From the NCBI GenBank assembly GCA_947166355.1, contig CAMVDX010000002.1, positions 268,361 through 332,360 of the forward strand: DNA of 64,000 nucleotides, written 5' to 3'. The stretch's first letter is position 1. Each line of letters begins with the position of its first letter. The position numbers were made by a program, and so were the translations under genes. The notes under the pieces are model-generated. The model was not told the origin of the DNA and did not search any database. It was given only the letters and a program-made list of their open reading frames with translations. Positions 1 through 9,490 of this stretch are shown piece by piece. Origin of the DNA: an uncultured Treponema sp. GTDB lineage: Bacteria > Spirochaetota > Spirochaetia > Treponematales > Treponemataceae.

Positions 1-558
1 GCAATCGCTCAGGCTTATGAGTACACAAGTAAGATTCAGGAAGGTAGAAATCTTGAGCGTGAGAACACTGATTTAGCCCTTCAGTCACGCATGGATGAAT
101 TAACAGGTATTCTCAATCGCCGTGGTTTTATAGAACGCGGTCAGGCGGCTCTTGATGTTCTGCAGGAAACTGATACTTCTGGTGTTGTATTTTTTGCAGA
201 TATGGATGGTCTTAAAAAAATTAATGATACCTGGGGACATGACATGGGTGATAAGGCAATTATGCTTCAGGCCCGCGTTCTTAAAGACATTTTCCGTTCT
301 TCAGATGTTGTCGGCCGTCTTAGCGGAGACGAGTTTGGTATTGTTGCACTTGGAATGAAGATGAACTATGTCGAAAATACTCGTCTTAAAATTGATATGT
401 TAAGCAGAAAGGTTTCTATAGAAAATCAGCTTCCATTTACTCTTTCCATTAGTCTTGGTGCAGTTGATTTACAGAAATCCAGTGTATTAAAACAGCTTTT
501 AACTGAAGCAGATAAAGAACTTTACAAAGAAAAAAAGAAGAAACATGCCAGAGAATAG
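1..558 (+). CDS. GGDEF diguanylate cyclase, C-terminal part (5' end outside window)
   Basis: The reading frame is open from base 1, so this is the last 185 codons of a longer gene. It carries the GGDEF catalytic domain that makes cyclic di-GMP from GTP: DELTGILNRRGF, FADMDGLKKINDTWGH and the signature RLSGDEF, where Ser replaces the first Gly (a variant seen in some active cyclases). The segment before the domain resembles the linker of the paralogue at 3310-5256, so the missing part may be the same LacI-like sensor (inference). The stop overlaps the pcrA start by 14 bp, suggesting translational coupling. Catalytic state is not certain because of the variant signature. Confidence 0.88.
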   Translation, partial: AIAQAYEYTSKIQEGRNLERENTDLALQSRMDELTGILNRRGFIERGQAALDVLQETDTSGVVFFADMDGLKKINDTWGHDMGDKAIMLQARVLKDIFRSSDVVGRLSGDEFGIVALGMKMNYVENTRLKIDMLSRKVSIENQLPFTLSISLGAVDLQKSSVLKQLLTEADKELYKEKKKKHARE

Positions 559-2794
559 TTTTCTTGACTCGTTGAATGAACAGCAGCGCGCTGCAGTAAT
601 ACACGAAGGTTCGCCGCTTCTTATTCTTGCGGGAGCCGGTTCCGGTAAAACACGGGTAATCACAACAAAAATTGCATATCTTATAGCCGAAAAAAATATT
701 GAGCCCTGGAGTATCCTTTCAGTTACGTTTACAAAAAAGGCCGCAAACGAAATGTTCGAACGTGCAGTTGCTCTTGAGGAACGAGCTTCTGATGCTCAGA
801 TACGTACTTTCCATTCTTTTGGTTCATGGTTTCTTAGAAAGTATGCAGAACACGCCGGACTTGAGCCAAACTTTACGGTTTATGGTGAAGATGATATGGC
901 AACGCTGATAAAAAAAGCAGAGCCGTCGCTTTCGACAAAAGAAGTTCGTACTGCCGTTCATCAAATTTCTTTGTGTAAAGATTACTGTCTTACTCCAGAT
1001 GATGACCTTGGAATTATAGGCAGCGAATTTGATTTAAATGATATATATTCTAAATATCAGAAGCGTCTGCGAGCTACAGGTAATGCAGACTTCGGCGATT
1101 TGATTATGCTGCCGGTGCAGATTCTTGAGAGTTATGAAGAAATTGCAGATTATATACATAACCGTTTTAAGGTAATTATGGTAGATGAGTATCAGGACTC
1201 GAACATTGCTCAGTATAGACTTTTACAGAGTCTTTCGGGGGTAAAACAGGGGAGTGATACTTATGTTTGTGTTGTAGGTGATGATGATCAGTCTATTTAT
1301 AAATTCCGTGGTGCTGAAGTAGAAAATATTCTTACTTTTCCACAGAAATTTCCGGGTACAGAAATTATAAAGCTTGAACGCAATTACCGTTCTACGGCAA
1401 ATATTCTGAGTGCAGCGGAGCTCGTGGTAAAGAAAAACCATCATGCGGGACTTGAAAAAACTCTTGTTGCTGATCGCGGAGAGGGCGGAAAGCCTGTGCT
1501 TGCTTTTTTGCCGGATCAGAATGCAGAAGCTAAATTTGCTGCCGACCTTATTTTACAGTCTCTTGAAGGACCAAACAGTCAGCCTGGCGCAAAGTATTCT
1601 GACTGGGCTATTCTTTACCGAACTAATGCGCAGTCTCTCGGATTTGAAAAAGAATTTCTTCACAGAAAGATTCCGTATGTTGTTGTTGGCTCTTTAAAAT
1701 TTTATGAGCGTGAAGAAATCAAAGATGCTCTTGCATATATTTCGTTTTATGCAAATCATAAGGATGAAATTTCATTTCGCAGAATAATCAATAAGCCTTC
1801 CCGTGGAATTGGAGAAAAAACTCAGGATAAGATAATGGAAACTGCCTTTTTACAGAATGAACAAGGTGCTCCTGTTTATTCTGATTTACTGGAAAATCTC
1901 CGCAAGTGGCAGCTTTCGGGTAATCTTTCTAAAAAAGCCTCTGATGGAGCTGCATCTTTTATAAAGCTGTTTGATACTCTTGCAAATTGTTTTGATGAAA
2001 ATAAAGCTCTTTCTGATTTTGTTGAACGTGTTATTCGTGATTCGGCATTGGATGAATATCATAAAGCAGGCGATGAAATTGAAGGAACAACCCGTGTTCA
2101 GAACCTGCAGGAGCTTGTGAATACTGCGGTTCCATATAAATGCACAATGGAAGGTCTTTTACAGTTCCTTGATGCGATTAACCTTGATCGTACACTTGAC
2201 GCAGAAAATCAGGCAGCTGGTGATGATTCTGTAACACTTATTACTCTGCATAATACTAAAGGTCTGGAATATAACAAGGTTGTCATTACCGGTCTGGAAG
2301 AAGGTGTGTTTCCCCGTATGGAAAAAGCCGGAGCAGAGCTGGAAGAAGAACGCCGACTCTTTTATGTAGGAATTACCCGTGCCCGTGATGAGCTTTACGT
2401 TACCTCAGCTGCAAAACGTTGTCTTTATGGCCGCTGGGATTTTATGCGCCCGAGTCCGTTTATTAAGGAGGCTGCGTCTGCCTTTACAGTTGTAGGTCAG
2501 GCGCCATTCGGTTTTCCGCGTGTAAAAGCCGGAGGAATGTCTGGTGGAACGGTAAGTTTTGGTCGCGATGCTTCGGCCTTTGCAGGTGAAACTGCAGATG
2601 ATGAAGATGACGGACTTTCTTCTAAGTGGAAAAAGGGGGCTCACGTTTTTCATGATGATTATGGAGATGGTGCTGTCGTAGCTGCTTATAAGAACTCGGG
2701 TGAATTTGTAATTGAGGTACAGTTTTCAACTGGAACAAAAAAGAAGTTTCTTCCAAAATACCAGGCAAAATCCCTGACAATAATTAAAGACTAG
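545..2794 (+). CDS. pcrA: UvrD/PcrA-type superfamily 1 DNA helicase
   Basis: This 749-residue protein has the full SF1A helicase set: Q motif LNEQQRAAV (residues 10-18), Walker A GAGSGKT (30-36), Walker B VDEYQD, motif III VVGDDDQSIYKFRGA, motif V TLHNTKGLEYNKVVITGLEEGVFP-like segment, and motif VI RRLFYVGITRARDELYV. The last 55 residues (KWKKGAHVFHDDYGDGAVV) match the small Tudor-like tail of PcrA, which contacts RNA polymerase. It is a 3'-5' ATP-dependent helicase for repair and for removing recombinase or stalled polymerase. The length fits PcrA. It starts inside the preceding GGDEF gene, so the two are probably co-transcribed. A CACGGAT repeat array begins right after the stop. Confidence 0.95.
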   Translation: MPENSFLDSLNEQQRAAVIHEGSPLLILAGAGSGKTRVITTKIAYLIAEKNIEPWSILSVTFTKKAANEMFERAVALEERASDAQIRTFHSFGSWFLRKYAEHAGLEPNFTVYGEDDMATLIKKAEPSLSTKEVRTAVHQISLCKDYCLTPDDDLGIIGSEFDLNDIYSKYQKRLRATGNADFGDLIMLPVQILESYEEIADYIHNRFKVIMVDEYQDSNIAQYRLLQSLSGVKQGSDTYVCVVGDDDQSIYKFRGAEVENILTFPQKFPGTEIIKLERNYRSTANILSAAELVVKKNHHAGLEKTLVADRGEGGKPVLAFLPDQNAEAKFAADLILQSLEGPNSQPGAKYSDWAILYRTNAQSLGFEKEFLHRKIPYVVVGSLKFYEREEIKDALAYISFYANHKDEISFRRIINKPSRGIGEKTQDKIMETAFLQNEQGAPVYSDLLENLRKWQLSGNLSKKASDGAASFIKLFDTLANCFDENKALSDFVERVIRDSALDEYHKAGDEIEGTTRVQNLQELVNTAVPYKCTMEGLLQFLDAINLDRTLDAENQAAGDDSVTLITLHNTKGLEYNKVVITGLEEGVFPRMEKAGAELEEERRLFYVGITRARDELYVTSAAKRCLYGRWDFMRPSPFIKEAASAFTVVGQAPFGFPRVKAGGMSGGTVSFGRDASAFAGETADDEDDGLSSKWKKGAHVFHDDYGDGAVVAAYKNSGEFVIEVQFSTGTKKKFLPKYQAKSLTIIKD

Positions 2795-2797
2795 GCC

Positions 2798-3175
2798 ATA
2801 CGGATTTTGTCACGCGGATTTTGTCACGCGGATTGTTACGCGGATTTCACGCGGATTTTACACGGATTTTACACGGATTTTACACGGATTTTACACGGAT
2901 TTTACACGGATTTTACACGGATTTTTTCACACGGATTGTTACGCGGATTTTACACGGATTGTTACGCGGATTGTTACGCGGATATTTTCACATAGATTTT
3001 AACTTGGGTTTTATGTGGATTCGAAATTACTACGTTATTTTCTTTTTTTTATATTAAAATCGAATCCGTGTAACTATCCGTGTGCTATCCGTGTGACCAA
3101 ACAATCCGTGTACTATCCGTGTACTATCCGTGTGACCAAATAATCCGTGTAACTATCCGTGTGACACCCAATCCG
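2798..3175. repeat. CACGGAT tandem array with inverted second arm
   Basis: About 200 bp of short tandem units lie on the left (2798-3000); the consensus is ACACGGATTTT with an 11-bp period and a Gly-like variant ACGCGGATT. A right block (about 3060-3172) carries the reverse complement, AATCCGTGTA and CTATCCGTGTG. Between them is an AT-rich spacer bounded by GGATTCGA and TCGAATCC. The whole could fold into a large imperfect cruciform or RNA hairpin. Related arrays occur at 43290-43424 and 63776-63945. No gene is supported in 2795-3309; frames through the array only read repeats of DFTRI and HGFYT. Confidence 0.9.
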
Positions 3176-3309
3176 ACTTATAACATTCTGTTAATAAAAA
3201 TTTCTAGTGACAAACACAAATTTCTGAATTAAAATATTTAATAGCCCAAAAAGTAAAAAGAATTATTTAAAAATATTTATTTAAAACTAAAAAACTAACG
3301 GTAAAACAA

Positions 3310-5256
3310 ATGCGAATAGGGCTGGTATTAGACTATGTAGTCTCAGAATATGCTGATAGAATTATCCGGGGTGTTTCGCTTGCCTGTCAGGAAAAATCTG
3401 CGGAGCTTGTTGTCTTTTCAGTGGGAAGACTTCAGGATTTAAGCGGAGCCTTTGACTATCAGAATCTTTCTGTATCATCATTCATTTCTTCAAAAAATCT
3501 TGACGGAGTAATCTTTATTTCCGGTACAATGATGCATTCTCTTACGAAATCGGAGGTTGCTTCATATATAAAATCCTTTAAACCTCTTCCGGTTGCAAAT
3601 ATTTCTATGGAAATACCCGGGGTTACTTCTGTAGTTGTAGAAAATCATGAAGCTTATGAGGCAGTAATTGCTGAACTTGTAAAACGTCAGAGATGCCGTA
3701 AGTTTGCAATTCTTGGTGTACGCGGGAATTCTTCAGAAATTAAAAACCGCATAAAAAATATTAAGGCAATTCTGGAATCTTATGATATTCCAGAAGATAA
3801 TATAACGGTCTGGAAATCTGTTTTAAGTTACGGACCTGCTCTTGATGATCTTCGTAGTGCATATAAGGAAATGAGTTCCTTTAATTATGATGCAATTATC
3901 TGTATGAATGATGAAATGGCTTTTGCCGCAATGGATTTTTGTGCTGAAATAGGTAAGAAAGTTCCAAATGATGTCGCTGTAATCGGTTTTGACAATCTTT
4001 ATTATTCAGATAACAGTGTACCAACCCTTTCTACTATTAAACAGAATTTTGAAGGTCAGGGCTATATTGCAGGAATAAATCTTATAAACGAAATCAATGG
4101 TAAACCTGTAGACAAGCTTTCTGTCATGAAGGCAATTCCCGTTATGAGGACTTCTACACGCAGGGTTCCTTATGACAAATCTGCCCCTCATGCAAAAAAT
4201 TTTGAGTTTGAGACAGAAGACCGTAAGCGATTTCATGCAAGTTCGGGAACTGAATGGTACAGAAAAAAAGGTGAGTTTTATCAAACTACCACATTTTATA
4301 CAGAAATGCAGTCAGACATGACTTATGATCAGCTTCGTGCCAGAATCAATGATGATTTGCGTTCCTTCGGAATTTCTGCAAGTGCAATAGTTCTCTATGA
4401 AAAGCCGATAGAAATGACGACCCCTTTTGAATACTTTCATCTGCCTAAGAGTGCGCATCTTTTTTCCGGATTTGATGATAAGTCAGGTTTTGATTCTAAT
4501 GTAGATAAAATGGATTTCATTTGTAATCCAAAAGAAAAAATGCTGCCGGAAGGAATTATAAAGTTTGGTTCTGATGGAGTGCTGGTTTTTGCTATTTATC
4601 ATAGTACTTTGCAATACGGTTATATAATCATAAGACCTGGAAATTATGAATCTTTGATTTATGATCTTTTTGTCAAATTGCTTTCTTCTACAATTGCTTC
4701 TGTTTATTCCTTCTCACTTGCGCATAGCGAAACTTCTCGTGTTCGTCAAAAGATAGATGAGCTTGATCTTATTGCCAGTACAGATGAACTTACAGGCGTG
4801 TACAACCGCCGTGGTTTTTATTCTTTTGGTGAGACTACGCTTAAATTTGCAAAGGCAATGGGACAGAGCGGTATTGTAATTTACTGTGATATGGACGGCC
4901 TTAAAAAGATAAATGATGAATACGGGCATGAAGCAGGAGATAAGGCAATCCTTGCGGAATCAATAATTTTGCGAAGTAATTTCCGTTCTAATGATATTAT
5001 TGCAAGAATCGGTGGCGACGAGTTTGCAATAATATGTCCGGGGCTTACCAAAAAGGCTTTGAATTCAATTCGTGAGCATATTGATGAGGATTGCAGAATC
5101 TGGTCTGGTGGAAACGAACTGGGCTTTTCAATTTCAATCAGTATGGGAAGTGTACAGTATCCTTCGCCTAAGATGGATTATAAAATCACTCCGCTTTTGA
5201 GTGAGGCTGATTCCCTTATGTATATGGAAAAAAGAGCCAAGAAAGCTAAGAAATAA
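3310..5256 (+). CDS. LacI-type periplasmic-binding-fold sensor fused to GGDEF diguanylate cyclase
   Basis: Residues 1 to about 275 look like the ligand-binding domain of LacI/PurR regulators without the helix-turn-helix (MRIGLVLDYVVSEYADRIIRGV, NYDAIICMNDEMAFAAMD, DVAVIGFDNLYYSDNSVPTLSTI). A middle region of unknown fold follows (about 290-480), then a coiled linker and a GGDEF domain with intact GGDEF at 568-572. No signal peptide or membrane segment is seen, so it is predicted to be cytoplasmic, sensing a sugar-like ligand and making c-di-GMP. It is a close paralogue of the gene at the window start; pcrA and the repeat array lie between the two. The ligand cannot be told from sequence. Confidence 0.9.
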   Translation: MRIGLVLDYVVSEYADRIIRGVSLACQEKSAELVVFSVGRLQDLSGAFDYQNLSVSSFISSKNLDGVIFISGTMMHSLTKSEVASYIKSFKPLPVANISMEIPGVTSVVVENHEAYEAVIAELVKRQRCRKFAILGVRGNSSEIKNRIKNIKAILESYDIPEDNITVWKSVLSYGPALDDLRSAYKEMSSFNYDAIICMNDEMAFAAMDFCAEIGKKVPNDVAVIGFDNLYYSDNSVPTLSTIKQNFEGQGYIAGINLINEINGKPVDKLSVMKAIPVMRTSTRRVPYDKSAPHAKNFEFETEDRKRFHASSGTEWYRKKGEFYQTTTFYTEMQSDMTYDQLRARINDDLRSFGISASAIVLYEKPIEMTTPFEYFHLPKSAHLFSGFDDKSGFDSNVDKMDFICNPKEKMLPEGIIKFGSDGVLVFAIYHSTLQYGYIIIRPGNYESLIYDLFVKLLSSTIASVYSFSLAHSETSRVRQKIDELDLIASTDELTGVYNRRGFYSFGETTLKFAKAMGQSGIVIYCDMDGLKKINDEYGHEAGDKAILAESIILRSNFRSNDIIARIGGDEFAIICPGLTKKALNSIREHIDEDCRIWSGGNELGFSISISMGSVQYPSPKMDYKITPLLSEADSLMYMEKRAKKAKK

Positions 5257-5279
5257 AACATCCTGTCAGGGCTGTCCAA

Positions 5280-5425
5280 AAACTAGTGTCATGCTGAGCC
5301 TTCGTAGTACAGCTGCTCGGAGACTCTTTAAAGGGAATGACCAAAAAGTATTGTCATGCTGAACTTGTTTCAGCATCTACACTATATCTAGGTCTATAGA
5401 TTCCGAAACAAGTTCGGAATGACAC
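5280..5425. repeat. Palindromic GTCATGCTGA-type intergenic repeat
   Basis: An inverted repeat has one arm at 5353-5378 starting GTCATGCTGAACTTGTTTC and the other at 5398-5423 ending GAAACAAGTTCGGAATGAC. A partial copy (GTCATGCTGAGCC) lies at 5289-5301. It separates the convergent genes 3310-5256 and 5435-6793, where it may act as a bidirectional transcription stop. GTCATGCTGA-type palindromes of this sort occur in many bacterial genomes, from general knowledge. Confidence 0.8.
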
Positions 5426-5434
5426 TGATTTTTT

Positions 5435-6793
5435 CTAGTTCCAGTCACGCTGAATGTAGGTTGCGCGCGGGCGGGCAATGATTCTTACACGGCGATTCTG
5501 GGCGCGGCCCTGTTCCGTGTCATTGTCTGCAATTGGCATGGTTCCGCCAAAGCCTTTGTATGAAAATATCTTTTCGTCCAGACCTTCGTTTACAAGAGCC
5601 GACATTACAGTTTTTGTTCTTTCAATTGAGAGATTCAGCTGACCTACGGGTTTGCCTACATCGGCAGTATGGCCTTCAATTAAAATACTGTAGCCTTCGT
5701 CTTCAAGTATTTCTTTAAGCTTTTCGGCAATCTGTTCAATCCGGCTTTTTTCCTCTGGAAGGAGTTCCGGTGAATCCGGATAGAAACGCAGGTTTACATC
5801 AAACATAAGGCCTGTAGCTGTATCAGAAATTGAAACTCCAGGAATCTTGTTCTCATAAAAATACTGTTTTACAGTGTTGTACTTAATATAATAGGATGGT
5901 GTTTTTTCCGGAATTGAAATATCATAAATCAGATTTTTCTTGTCCAGAAGAATTACTACTTTTCCTTCCTGCAGGAGTTTGATGTTTTCCGGTACGGTAA
6001 GAATTTTAAGTGCATCACGGCGTTTTATAACAGGGTCTGTGCGGTTACGGCCGTAAACCTGTGAAGCCTTTATATAAAGCGGATCTGAGCCTACGCGGTC
6101 TTCATAATCAGAAATATTGTCAGAATAATGATAGCCGGTTAGTCCTGTTTCTGATACGACTGCGGGAGAAACAATATTTTTTTCGTAGATAATGTTCATC
6201 TGATCATCCCAGATTTGTGGAAAGAAGCAGGCGTAAACTTCGCTTTTTACATATTCGCCGTGAACCGGATATGCGCCGCGAGCATCAATAATAATTCCGC
6301 TGAAAGCACGGGATGGAACTGAATCTATCGGCAGCTGTGGAGTGTAGGCGTAATTATGGCGTATGAGCAATTTACCTATATCGTTTACATTCATTGTGTT
6401 AGTTGTGTTGAGGTAATTCAGGTCTTTTGAAAAAACATCAGGTGTTTTGTGCCCACCCATTATAAAGTGATATACCTGATCAAGAGTGAGATTTTCATTT
6501 ATTACTGCTTCCGAAAGGTCATTTTCCGAGTTCTCAAAAAGCGACAGAAGCGGCGGCTGAATCAGTGGAAGCAGTTTAGACTTTATGTAGGTTGAGGCTA
6601 CTTTTTTACCGGACGGCATTTGAATATCAGCTTTTTTTGCATCAAGTGCAATGTTCGTAACAAAGTCTCTTGTAATCCAGTTGATGGAGCTTACTGCTTC
6701 AATTTTTGTATCATAATTCTGTCCAGTCTGTGAAAAAAAAGAATATGAAAATAATAAAAAGAGACATATAAATAATTGTCGTTTTTTGTTCAT
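5435..6793 (-). CDS. OmpA-family peptidoglycan-associated secreted protein
   Basis: The N-terminus (KKRQLFICLFLLFSYSFFSQT) is a signal peptide. Residues 40-320 have no family I recognise. The last 110 residues are an OmpA C-terminal domain: LRFYPDSPELLPEEKSRI, IEGHTADVG, LSIERTKTVMSALVNEGL, FGGTMPIADND and RAQNRRVRI, including the Asp and Arg used to hold diaminopimelate or ornithine in peptidoglycan. It probably links envelope layers in the periplasm. The start is supported by GGAG upstream (ACGGAGCAAACGAATG). It lies upstream of a lytic transglycosylase and a TPR lipoprotein on the same strand, with a repeat-filled gap between. Confidence 0.85.
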   Translation of the reverse strand: MNKKRQLFICLFLLFSYSFFSQTGQNYDTKIEAVSSINWITRDFVTNIALDAKKADIQMPSGKKVASTYIKSKLLPLIQPPLLSLFENSENDLSEAVINENLTLDQVYHFIMGGHKTPDVFSKDLNYLNTTNTMNVNDIGKLLIRHNYAYTPQLPIDSVPSRAFSGIIIDARGAYPVHGEYVKSEVYACFFPQIWDDQMNIIYEKNIVSPAVVSETGLTGYHYSDNISDYEDRVGSDPLYIKASQVYGRNRTDPVIKRRDALKILTVPENIKLLQEGKVVILLDKKNLIYDISIPEKTPSYYIKYNTVKQYFYENKIPGVSISDTATGLMFDVNLRFYPDSPELLPEEKSRIEQIAEKLKEILEDEGYSILIEGHTADVGKPVGQLNLSIERTKTVMSALVNEGLDEKIFSYKGFGGTMPIADNDTEQGRAQNRRVRIIARPRATYIQRDWN

Positions 6794-6839
6794 TCGTTTG
6801 CTCCGTAAATATTAATCGAGCGAATCTTGTCGTTGATGC

Positions 6840-6990
6840 ACCTGTGTAATCATGACATTGACACATTGACCATTCATGTCATTGCCGTGCTTATCACGAC
6901 AATCTTGGATTATCGGAGCAAGTCCGATAATGACATAATTGTTCAAGCGATAATAACATAATTATCCAGGATAATAGTGAATCAGTTAAT
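6840..6990. repeat. Composite GTCATT-type palindromic repeats
   Basis: Several short palindromes are packed together: GTCATTGCCGTGCTTATCACG, and ATTATCGG-AGCAAGT-CCGATAAT around 6910-6932, plus degenerate copies to 6980. The same ATTATCGGGC/GATAATGAC style half-sites recur near 9375, 36740, 41290 and 50600. They fill the gap between two minus-strand genes and may end or stabilise transcripts. Confidence 0.7.
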
Positions 6991-6997
6991 AATCGGC

Positions 6998-8233
6998 TTA
7001 TTTTGAAGGAATATAAAGTATTTTTCCGATTTTAAGGATTGCATTTTCTTTTATGCCGTTCAGCTCACAAATTGCCTGAACCGTAGTTTTATACTTGCGC
7101 GAGATAGACCAGAGAGAATCTCCTGCGACTACAGTGTATTTTACAGGAAATTCAACAGGCGTCATGTTTTCCAATGCATCCTGTGCAGACTGTTTCATTC
7201 CCAGCGGCAGGCGGATTTCACTCTGCTTTGAAGGATGAGTCATGCCCATTGTAAAGGACGGGTTGAGCCTTTTTAGTGTGGCTGAATCCATGCGCATTTC
7301 CTGCGCCAGCTGATTGAGAGAGTAGGCTTTATTTACCGTAATATAATCAAAATTACCGTTTTTTTCGTTTTCGAGCATCTCAAATTCTTCATCATGACTT
7401 GGAATATCAATGCCATAGTATTCGCTGTTAATGGCGAGATCTGCTATTGCAATCAGTTTTGGAACATATTCCGAGGTCTGTTTAGAAAGGTAGCCGTTTT
7501 CAGACAGATACCAGAAATCTTTTACACCGCCTGCTTTTTTTATAGCTTTGTTCATTGCTCCAACACCGCAGTTATATGCCCCTATGGCAAGCAGCCAGTC
7601 ATTAAAGTAATTATAATTGTCCGTAAGCTTTTTAAGGGCCGCATCTGTAGACTTCCAGGGGTCCAGCCGTTCGTCCACAAAATCATTAAGCGTTAAAAAC
7701 GGCCACACACTGTTTGCCATAAACTGCCACATGCCGATTGCACCAGAACGCGATTTTGCAGTTGTTTTATAGTTTGATTCTACAACCGGAAGATACTCAA
7801 GCATTTCCGGCAGTTGTGCATCCTGAACGGCTTTGCGTACATAAAGCCGGTATTCCATTGCGCTTTCAAGATATGTTTTTAAAAGTGTGCTCCATTTTTG
7901 AGAAAGATACATTTTTCGAAATCGTTCAACTTCCGGTTTTGCAATTTCTTCTTCAGAAATAAAAGAAAGAGGAATGTGTTCAGGTGCATTGCTTTCAGTT
8001 TCTGAATCAGAAGTGTTATTAAGAGGGTGAAGTTCCGGAACTGCGGCAGTTTTTAAGAGGTCGAGAAAAGCTTCGTCTTCAATAACTTCTTCTTCCATCG
8101 GCTCTTCGGTAAAAGAGAGAGGTTCAATTTCAGTGTCATGCTCGGACTTGACCCGGGCATCTTCTTCACCAAACATCGGAATGCAGAAAATCAAAAAGGC
8201 GGCAGTAGTTGCGGAAATCAGTTTTCTATTCAT
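6998..8233 (-). CDS. MltD-like lytic transglycosylase with LysM
   Basis: A signal peptide (residues 1-22, ending FGEEDA) and an acidic low-complexity stretch precede a family 1 SLT domain. The probable catalytic Glu152 is in YLPVVESNY, followed by SRSGAIGMWQFM, LDPWKSTDAALKKL and AIGAYNCGVGAMNKAI. A degenerate LysM-like segment sits around 295-325, and a clear C-terminal LysM (YTVVAGDSLWSISRKY to ILYIPSK) binds glycan. The enzyme cuts peptidoglycan glycan strands in the periplasm, giving anhydro-muropeptides. Its start overlaps the stop of the TPR lipoprotein gene by one base, so the pair is an operon. Confidence 0.92.
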   Translation of the reverse strand: MNRKLISATTAAFLIFCIPMFGEEDARVKSEHDTEIEPLSFTEEPMEEEVIEDEAFLDLLKTAAVPELHPLNNTSDSETESNAPEHIPLSFISEEEIAKPEVERFRKMYLSQKWSTLLKTYLESAMEYRLYVRKAVQDAQLPEMLEYLPVVESNYKTTAKSRSGAIGMWQFMANSVWPFLTLNDFVDERLDPWKSTDAALKKLTDNYNYFNDWLLAIGAYNCGVGAMNKAIKKAGGVKDFWYLSENGYLSKQTSEYVPKLIAIADLAINSEYYGIDIPSHDEEFEMLENEKNGNFDYITVNKAYSLNQLAQEMRMDSATLKRLNPSFTMGMTHPSKQSEIRLPLGMKQSAQDALENMTPVEFPVKYTVVAGDSLWSISRKYKTTVQAICELNGIKENAILKIGKILYIPSK

Positions 8234-9285
8234 TACAGCTTATTTCCAAGGTAAATGCCGGCCCATTCCCAGTTTCCGTGAATATCCGGATCAAGAGGAA
8301 AATCTACCTTACGGAAGTACAGATACCAGACAGAAACGTAACTATTCCAGCCCCAGGTTCTAAGGTATGCCTCGTTAGGGTTAGAAGCTTCATCCAAAGT
8401 ATCGCTGTATCGGATTCTTTTTCCTCTCATCCATGAATACATAGAAAACTCTTCCTGAGAGTTTGCATCGTTTTCGTCCTGCTTCCAGGACATAGAGAAA
8501 AAGTTTACCTTAGCCTTATATTTATCAAGAGAACGCCAGTCGTAATTAGAGATAGCTTTTTTAACGGCAGCTTCAAGAGCCGGAAGGCTTTCAAAGGTCC
8601 AGTCTTTAGAAGAATTATTAAAGTCTACAAGATGCCGTGCGTTTTTATATGCATCAGGCTCACCTGCAATCTGAATGGTTGTGGCATCTGGCTGCTCCAG
8701 AAATAGAGAATAGGTCTTTAGAGCCTGAGACCACTGGCTGTCATTCTGGTATTCGAGCGCAAGACGCAGGTATAACTCTGTAGTGTTTACGTTCTGCGGA
8801 AAGCGGCTTATGAGTTCGTTAAAATATTTGATTCTGTGAGCCGGAGTTTTACTTATCTGAATAAGCTTTTGAAGACAGATATAATGCGCCGAGTTCCCTT
8901 TTATCATCAGATCAGGGCATTGCTGCAGGATTCGGTCGAAATAGTATTCTGCAACTGGCTCAGCTCCCATTGAAAGGTAAGCGTCGGCAGTCATCAAAAG
9001 CCAGTACGAGTTATACATATTGTCAGGATTCTTATCAACCCAGTCTGTAAGAAATAAAACCAGCCCCTGATAGTCTTTTTTATCTCTCAAGGTGTCAGCA
9101 ATCTGCTTTATAATGGAATATCTTTGTTTTTCATTGAGATTATCTGATTCCAGAAGCACCTGAAGATGTTCCTGTCGTGAGTTTTGTGCGGTATTTTTTG
9201 TGTTATTGGAACGGTTGCAGGCCGATAATAATATAGAAAGTATAATAATCAAACCCGGTACAGAAAACAAACCTTTTAATTTCAT
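8233..9285 (-). CDS. TPR-like lipoprotein of unknown role
   Basis: The lipobox ILLSACNRS at residues 17-25 predicts lipidation at Cys22. The body is helical with repeat-like segments (YNSYWLLMTADAYLSMG, TELYLRLALEYQNDSQWSQALKTYSLFLEQP), typical of tetratricopeptide scaffolds. The C-terminal 90 residues are not repeat-like and contain a Trp-rich end (TWGWNSYVSVWYLYF). It is translationally coupled to the lytic transglycosylase downstream, so it may dock or regulate that enzyme at the envelope (inference). No enzymatic motif is visible. Confidence 0.8.
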   Translation of the reverse strand: MKLKGLFSVPGLIIILSILLSACNRSNNTKNTAQNSRQEHLQVLLESDNLNEKQRYSIIKQIADTLRDKKDYQGLVLFLTDWVDKNPDNMYNSYWLLMTADAYLSMGAEPVAEYYFDRILQQCPDLMIKGNSAHYICLQKLIQISKTPAHRIKYFNELISRFPQNVNTTELYLRLALEYQNDSQWSQALKTYSLFLEQPDATTIQIAGEPDAYKNARHLVDFNNSSKDWTFESLPALEAAVKKAISNYDWRSLDKYKAKVNFFSMSWKQDENDANSQEEFSMYSWMRGKRIRYSDTLDEASNPNEAYLRTWGWNSYVSVWYLYFRKVDFPLDPDIHGNWEWAGIYLGNKL

Positions 9286-9490
9286 GTTTTTGAATTTAGC
9301 ATAGTGATTTGTTATTGTAAAGATTAATTTTTATTAGTATTATTGAAAAAATATGGTAAAATAATACAGTATTGTCCGGGGTATTGGGGCAAGCCCGATA
9401 ATGACAGTCTGGTCGAGTGGTGATGGCAGACTGTCTGTTGACCGTGTCAGTCTTGCCGGGTGAAAATTACAGGTTTCGTAAGAATATAGG

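Noticed and set aside
2807..3057. Short plus-strand frames reading DFTRI/HGFYT repeats
   Set aside because: They only translate the CACGGAT array, have no ribosome-binding site and no typical protein composition.
2798..3175. CRISPR array
   Set aside because: Units are 11-12 bp with no unique spacers and no cas genes in the window.
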